Assembly (NCBI GenBank): GCA_013399855.1
Contig: VXAY01005610.1
Coordinates: 273,657 to 337,656 of the forward strand
Reading direction: 5' to 3'
Length of the DNA: 64,000 nucleotides
DNA from: Oxyruncus cristatus
Lineage: Eukaryota > Chordata > Aves > Passeriformes > Cotingidae
Positions 63,865-64,000 of this stretch are shown here, piece by piece (positions within the stretch are counted from its first letter, which is position 1; every line of letters starts with the position of its first letter). Both the position numbers and the translations under genes were made by a program. The notes under the pieces were generated by a model. The model worked only from the letters and a program-made list of their open reading frames with translations, did no database searches and was not told the origin of the DNA.

Positions 63865-64000
63865 CAGCTCGCATGCTGGAACATCAGAACCATGCTTGAT
63901 ACTGCGGATAGTGGATGTCCTGAGCGTTGCTCTGCTCTAATTGCCCGCGAACTGTCACGGCTTAACATCGACATCGTTGCTCTCAGTGAAGTTCGTCTCC
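63865..64000 (+). mobile_element. RTE-type LINE, N-terminal APE endonuclease, cut by window edge
   Basis: An open frame of 45 codons runs from 63865 to the edge with no stop. It contains CWNIRTMLDTADSGCPERC at 63874-63930, then SALIARELSRLNIDIVALSE from about 63931, then VRL. The N-I-R-T stretch carries the Asn, and LSEVRL the catalytic Glu, of the exonuclease-endonuclease-phosphatase fold that RTE LINEs use to nick target DNA. Such frames are often annotated as craniofacial development protein 2-like. Composition is richer in GC and CpG than the flanks, and the abrupt left boundary at ATTTCAG fits 5' truncation. No disabling change is seen in 136 bases, so the copy may be young. In birds the likely family is AviRTE. 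A host exon with a TTTCAG acceptor is the less likely alternative. Confidence 0.75.

Overview
This looks like a gene-poor, AT-rich stretch of a bird nuclear genome. I find no intact host protein-coding gene, no canonical tRNA or rRNA gene, no CRISPR array and nothing prokaryotic. Short ORFs are scattered at the density expected by chance, and those I can explain lie inside retroelements. The host call rests on repeats: about ten CR1 LINE fragments with the avian 3' end (ATTCTATG octamers), several avian ERV LTRs, and at 306-446 a tRNA-Ile-headed SINE with a CR1-type tail that matches the passerine family TguSINE1. The last 136 bases hold an open RTE-type endonuclease frame. Among passerines, RTE LINEs (AviRTE) are known from suboscines, so a suboscine is my best guess. 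That is inference.

Layout. 0-3.3 kb: TguSINE1 (-), then a gutted provirus (+) with a truncated 5' LTR, a tRNA-Lys-like primer binding site, a tandem-repeat leader, a polypurine tract and a complete 3' LTR. 3.3-16 kb: mostly unique DNA with a MIR/CORE-SINE fossil (7.74 kb), a second possible one (10.6 kb), a CR1 fragment (10.9 kb) and a palindromic tRNA-like repeat (12.7-13.1 kb). 16-18.3 kb: an antisense CR1 that keeps its rare 5' half and is interrupted by a sense CR1 3' end. 18.3-44 kb: unique AT-rich DNA with five CR1 pieces, microsatellites, hairpins and a nearly T-free tract at 36 kb. 44-51 kb: a 0.93-kb LTR of a second family, a CR1, an LTR with a shrunken copy of that second family nested in it, and a CR1 with an internal deletion. 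54.7-59.4 kb: a lone LTR of a third family, then a minus-strand ERV with one LTR and a decayed pol. 63.87 kb to the edge: the start of an RTE LINE fragment.

Nothing here forms a working pathway. The sequence records successive retroelement insertions: old MIR and CR1 fossils, passerine-age ERVs and a SINE, and a younger-looking RTE copy. I did not find a convincing undescribed system. The most informative items are the RTE fragment at the right edge, the nested insertions at 16-18 kb and 48 kb, the LTR families with internal tandem repeats, and several near-perfect hairpins in otherwise unique DNA.
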